Of a stretch of 22,304 nt of DNA, positions 20,169-22,304 are shown in pieces (the stretch's first letter is position 1; the number at the start of each line of letters is the position of its first letter). Below the pieces are notes generated by a model. That model was not told where the DNA came from and ran no database searches. It saw nothing but the letters and a program-made list of their open reading frames with translations. The position numbers were made by a program, and so were the translations under genes. The stretch comes from CAYUFF01 sp964444075 (lineage in GTDB: Archaea; Aenigmatarchaeota; Aenigmatarchaeia; CG10238-14; SCSR01), in NCBI GenBank assembly GCA_964444075.1, contig CAYUFF010000013.1, positions 1 through 22,304 on the forward strand, given 5' to 3'.

Positions 20169-20660
20169 TCAGAACGGAAGCTCTTTCCATTTGTACTGTT
20201 TTACGAAGACGAAGCTCTTCCAGTCTTTGATGATTTTCGAAAACCTCATTTTTATGGAATGAGAAATGGAATCGAACTCCTCCGAATCCCTCGCCCAGAA
20301 AGAGATCTTTACGTCGTAGTTTCCAGTAATCTTCTCGACGGATACCACGTTTTTGTGTTTTAGAAGGTAGTCGAAGAACTCCTCCCACTTTTCTTTCGTA
20401 CAGTTCCAAGTAGCTATCATTATCACGGCGTAGAAGTTGTACCCAAGCTTCTTCTTGTCTATCCTTATCGTGAACTTTTCTATCACACCGCTTTTCACGA
20501 GCTTCCTCAGCCTGTACCTCACGGTCTCGTGGGAGAGCTTAACCTTCCTAGCGATTTCCGTCAAGGGTGTTCTGGCGTCTTCTTCAAGAATCCTCAAAAT
20601 TTCAATATCTTTCTTGTCTATCCTGCAAATTTCAGAATTTTTTGGGAATTTTTTCATCAT
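20169..20660 (-). CDS. Lrp/AsnC family transcription regulator
   Basis: A 163-aa regulator: N-terminal AsnC-type HTH (about 14-62; IDKKDIEILRILEEDARTPL then EIARKVKLSHETVRYRLRKL), then a RAM-type beta-alpha-beta domain (about 68-150; YNFYAVIMIATWN, VVSVEKITGNYDVKISFWA) that usually oligomerises and binds small effectors such as amino acids. Size is normal. Two adjacent ATGs (20660, 20657) can serve as start. It is divergent from 20713-21237 with a 52-bp gap and a shared TATA-like palindrome, so it may regulate itself and that operon, as is common for this family. Confidence 0.9.
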   Translation of the reverse strand: MMKKFPKNSEICRIDKKDIEILRILEEDARTPLTEIARKVKLSHETVRYRLRKLVKSGVIEKFTIRIDKKKLGYNFYAVIMIATWNCTKEKWEEFFDYLLKHKNVVSVEKITGNYDVKISFWARDSEEFDSISHSIKMRFSKIIKDWKSFVFVKQYKWKELPF

Positions 20661-20682
20661 ATTTACTATTTTTAAGGCAAAG

Positions 20683-20692
20683 ATTTATAAAT
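20683..20692. promoter_or_regulatory. Symmetrical TATA box shared by two divergent genes
   Basis: ATTTATAAAT is its own reverse complement. Its centre is about 26 nt before the ATG at 20713 (plus) and about 27 nt before the ATG at 20660 (minus), the right distance for leaderless transcripts both ways. No other good TATA box at that distance is seen on either side. Confidence 0.6.
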
Positions 20693-20712
20693 TTTTGGGA
20701 GTTAAAAGAATC

Positions 20713-21237
20713 ATGGAGGAAGCCTTCAAAACTTTGGAAAAAAGAGTGAGGGAAATCGAGGAATTCGAGAGGAAGATGAGAGCCCTCGACCGGAGGCTCT
20801 TTTACGAGGACTGGGGAAAGAAGGAAATACAACCGTGGGAAAAACGCGTCATTAAGGACCCCTACTACTCAGACCACGTACGACTAGAAACGAAAGTAAC
20901 CTATGACATCGTCTTCTCCCCGTTTTGCTTCGACTACCGCTCACCCGAAAATTTCGTGATAAAGGGTAGTGGGGGGAGAATCGTTATACTGGGAAAGATG
21001 TTTGAAAACTGGGATGGCAGCTGGAGCGACCCCGTCTACGAAATATACGCAGAACCCTTGGAGAGCGTTGAAATCGAGTATCCTCCAGACTTCGTCGGGA
21101 GGGAGGAGATAATAAAGGACGTGGACTCCACGCTCCGATTGTTGGCTTCAGGGACGCTAGAGCTAGGCGAGAAGCTCTATTCTTACCTCAAAAGCGGGAG
21201 GAGGGTCCGCGAAAAAATAGGGAAGGTGGTGTGGTGA
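20713..21237 (+). CDS. Unknown protein, N-terminal coiled coil
   Basis: A 174-aa soluble protein. Residues 1-28 are a charged helix (EEAFKTLEKRVREIEEFERK), followed by a tryptophan- and tyrosine-rich beta domain (LFYEDWGKKEIQPWEKRVIK, DPYYSDHVRLETKVTYDIVF, RIVILGKMFENWDGSW) and a helical C-terminus from about 130. I do not recognise it. It starts at a leaderless promoter facing the AsnC gene, and its stop overlaps the cupin start (GTGA), so both are one operon and perhaps act together. Confidence 0.65.
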   Translation: MEEAFKTLEKRVREIEEFERKMRALDRRLFYEDWGKKEIQPWEKRVIKDPYYSDHVRLETKVTYDIVFSPFCFDYRSPENFVIKGSGGRIVILGKMFENWDGSWSDPVYEIYAEPLESVEIEYPPDFVGREEIIKDVDSTLRLLASGTLELGEKLYSYLKSGRRVREKIGKVVW

Positions 21238-21563
21238 AAAAAGTTAACAAATGTGACCCTCAACCAAGAGTCGTTTCGTGTGGGATCTTGAGAGAACTCT
21301 ATGTCTCAGAGGGTTTGAGTATCTCTCACGTAATCGTGAGTAGCGAAACGAAAGAACACATGCACAGGAAGATGGAAGAGGTTTACTACGTCGAAAGGGG
21401 TGAGGGTGAAGTGATAATAGACAACGAGGTCGTGGAAGTGAGGGGAGGGGACCTAATCGCTATCCCGAAAAACACGTGGCACCGTATCAAGCCTTACGGT
21501 ACGATGGAAATCCTGGTGATCACACACCCGAAGTTTGACGAAAACGACGTGGTGGAAAGGTAG
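21234..21563 (+). CDS. Single-domain cupin
   Basis: A 109-aa cupin_2-type protein. Motif 1 is HMHRKMEEVYYVERGEGEV (42-60; His42, His44, Glu49 as metal ligands) and motif 2 is GGDLIAIPKNTWHRI (71-85; His83), so the metal site is complete. Small cupins include isomerases, dioxygenases and sugar- or effector-binding proteins; the substrate cannot be told. The start is a GTG overlapping the previous stop, with GGTGGT five bases upstream; the GTG one codon earlier is an alternative. Cotranscribed with the unknown protein before it. Confidence 0.85.
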   Translation: MKKVNKCDPQPRVVSCGILRELYVSEGLSISHVIVSSETKEHMHRKMEEVYYVERGEGEVIIDNEVVEVRGGDLIAIPKNTWHRIKPYGTMEILVITHPKFDENDVVER

Positions 21564-21622
21564 CATATTTCCACATAGACCGGAGCCGTAGGTCGCTGAG
21601 GTAGCCGTCGCCGATTTCGGTA

Positions 21623-22015
21623 TTAAACGAAAAATGAATGCAGGACTGACGCGACCCAATAAACTGCTGCCGCACCGCCCGCACCAAGCGTAGCGCCGAT
21701 CGTCACCATCGAGTACCGTGGCAACGGAAGCTTGTATCTCTCCAGCAGTAGCTCTACCAACCTCCTATCCCTCTCACTCATGCCTCTCCCATCATCGTCA
21801 AGTCGCACGTACGCTTCCGTCGGTTCTAAGTATGCTCGGACGTTCTCGCTTTCTACCCTAAGGCTGATTTGCTTTTTGACTTTTGGTTCTCCGAAACCCA
21901 ACACACCGAGCCTCAGCGAAACCTTCTCATCCTTCTTAACCCTATACCCCATCTCCATCAATTCTCTCGCCAACCCCTCGAGGTCTTGTGAGCGAAGGCT
22001 GAACCTCACTATCAT
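21623..22015 (-). CDS. Small protein with C-terminal membrane helix, unknown
   Basis: A 130-aa protein: a soluble alpha/beta N-domain (MIVRFSLRSQDLEGLARELM, QISLRVESENVRAYLEPTEA) followed by an R/L-rich helix and a glycine-alanine-rich hydrophobic end (about 105-130, IGATLGAGGAAAVYWVASVL), so a tail-anchored layout. The family is not recognised. It is divergent from the acylphosphatase gene with a 51-bp gap and a shared TATA-like site. Together with the neighbour's simple layout this supports a real gene. Confidence 0.6.
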   Translation of the reverse strand: MIVRFSLRSQDLEGLARELMEMGYRVKKDEKVSLRLGVLGFGEPKVKKQISLRVESENVRAYLEPTEAYVRLDDDGRGMSERDRRLVELLLERYKLPLPRYSMVTIGATLGAGGAAAVYWVASVLHSFFV

Positions 22016-22036
22016 AAAGAATAGTTAAGTCAAACA

Positions 22037-22046
22037 ACTATATAAG
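22037..22046. promoter_or_regulatory. Shared TATA box of the divergent pair at the right edge
   Basis: ACTATATAAG with a symmetrical TATATA core, centred about 27 nt before the ATG at 22015 (minus) and about 25 nt before the ATG at 22067 (plus). Confidence 0.55.
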
Positions 22047-22066
22047 AGTTTTTACGGAATTTAATT

Positions 22067-22304
22067 ATGGGGTTTGGGAAGGTTAGGGTTCACGTTTTCG
22101 TTTCGGGAAGGGTTCAGGGAGTATTCTTCAGGTACCATACGAAGAGGTTAGCAGACAAGCTCGGCGTCAGAGGTTGGGTGAGAAACCTCCCTGACGGGAG
22201 GGTGGAGGCCGTCTTCGAAGGGGAGGGAAAAAGGGTTAAGCAGATGTTGGAGTTTTGCAAGAGGGGACCTTCGTTGGCGAGAGTCGATGATGTCGAGGTT
22301 TTGG
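22067..22304 (+). CDS. Acylphosphatase, partial (runs off right edge)
   Basis: 79 codons are visible, about seven-eighths of the usual 90-residue enzyme, which hydrolyses acyl-phosphates such as carbamoyl- or acetyl-phosphate. The signature GRVQGVFFRYHTKRLADKLG contains the phosphate-binding loop and catalytic arginine, and VRGWVRNLPDGRVEAVFEGE contains the catalytic asparagine. The ATG at 22067 follows a TATA box at the leaderless distance. Confidence 0.95.
   Translation, partial: MGFGKVRVHVFVSGRVQGVFFRYHTKRLADKLGVRGWVRNLPDGRVEAVFEGEGKRVKQMLEFCKRGPSLARVDDVEVL

Overview
The window is archaeal chromosome, with no sign of plasmid or phage backbone. It carries an archaeal-type S-adenosylmethionine synthetase, a Pth2-type peptidyl-tRNA hydrolase, an S-layer protein with archaeal S-layer motifs, a TrmB-type and an Lrp/AsnC-type regulator, a DUF104/PIN toxin-antitoxin locus and an acylphosphatase. 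Promoter layout agrees: most first genes of a transcript have a TATA-like box centred about 24-28 nt before the start codon and no Shine-Dalgarno (leaderless mRNAs), while several genes inside operons carry GGTG-type Shine-Dalgarno sites. I cannot fix the lineage. A euryarchaeal or DPANN-like organism is plausible; a thermophilic, anaerobic lifestyle is only a weak guess.

Layout. 1-1000: a decayed toxin-antitoxin cluster on the minus strand (DUF104-type antitoxins and PIN/VapC toxins, two with single-base frameshifts, one a duplicated C-terminal stump). 1092-2487: a MazG-like pyrophosphohydrolase, a 54-aa membrane protein, a DedA/VTT membrane protein and Pth2. 2511-4995: two convergent membrane-bound GT2 glycosyltransferases. 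5031-7522: two tandem AAA ATPases with nuclease-like tails, behind palindromic operator candidates; their 3' ends share an identical 177-bp block. 7566-11520: an envelope block with a membrane-anchored thioredoxin-like protein, two unknown membrane proteins and the S-layer protein with a ~90-nt leader. 11896-16051: SAM synthetase facing a minus-strand operon of the AmmeMemoRadiSam radical SAM enzyme, a membrane-spanning winged-helix regulator and an EVE-like/NucS-like fusion nuclease. 16042-17450: a rearranged hot spot where a 93-bp direct repeat, including the 5' part of tRNA-Thr(CGU), brackets a PemK/MazF-type toxin and antitoxin, followed by a HEPN remnant and a helically phased TTAACG repeat cluster. 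17396-22304: a frameshifted TrmB regulator, an unknown coiled-coil protein, a tandemly duplicated CMP kinase-like protein, an AsnC regulator, two unknown proteins, a cupin and the start of an acylphosphatase.

How the genes fit together. Much of the window serves the cell envelope: two glycosyltransferases, the S-layer glycoprotein with seven N-glycosylation sequons, the anchored thiol protein and the membrane regulator. The rest is conserved housekeeping interrupted by toxin/defence-type genes in various states of decay. The most interesting points are the EVE-nuclease in the radical SAM operon, the double CMP kinase whose second P-loop has lost its lysine, the gene-converted ATPase pair, the tRNA-flanked toxin islet, and two divergent gene pairs that each seem to share one symmetrical TATA box. 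Three genes (antitoxin, VapC, TrmB) carry one-base indels in short homopolymers or dinucleotides, so sequencing or assembly error has to be kept in mind.
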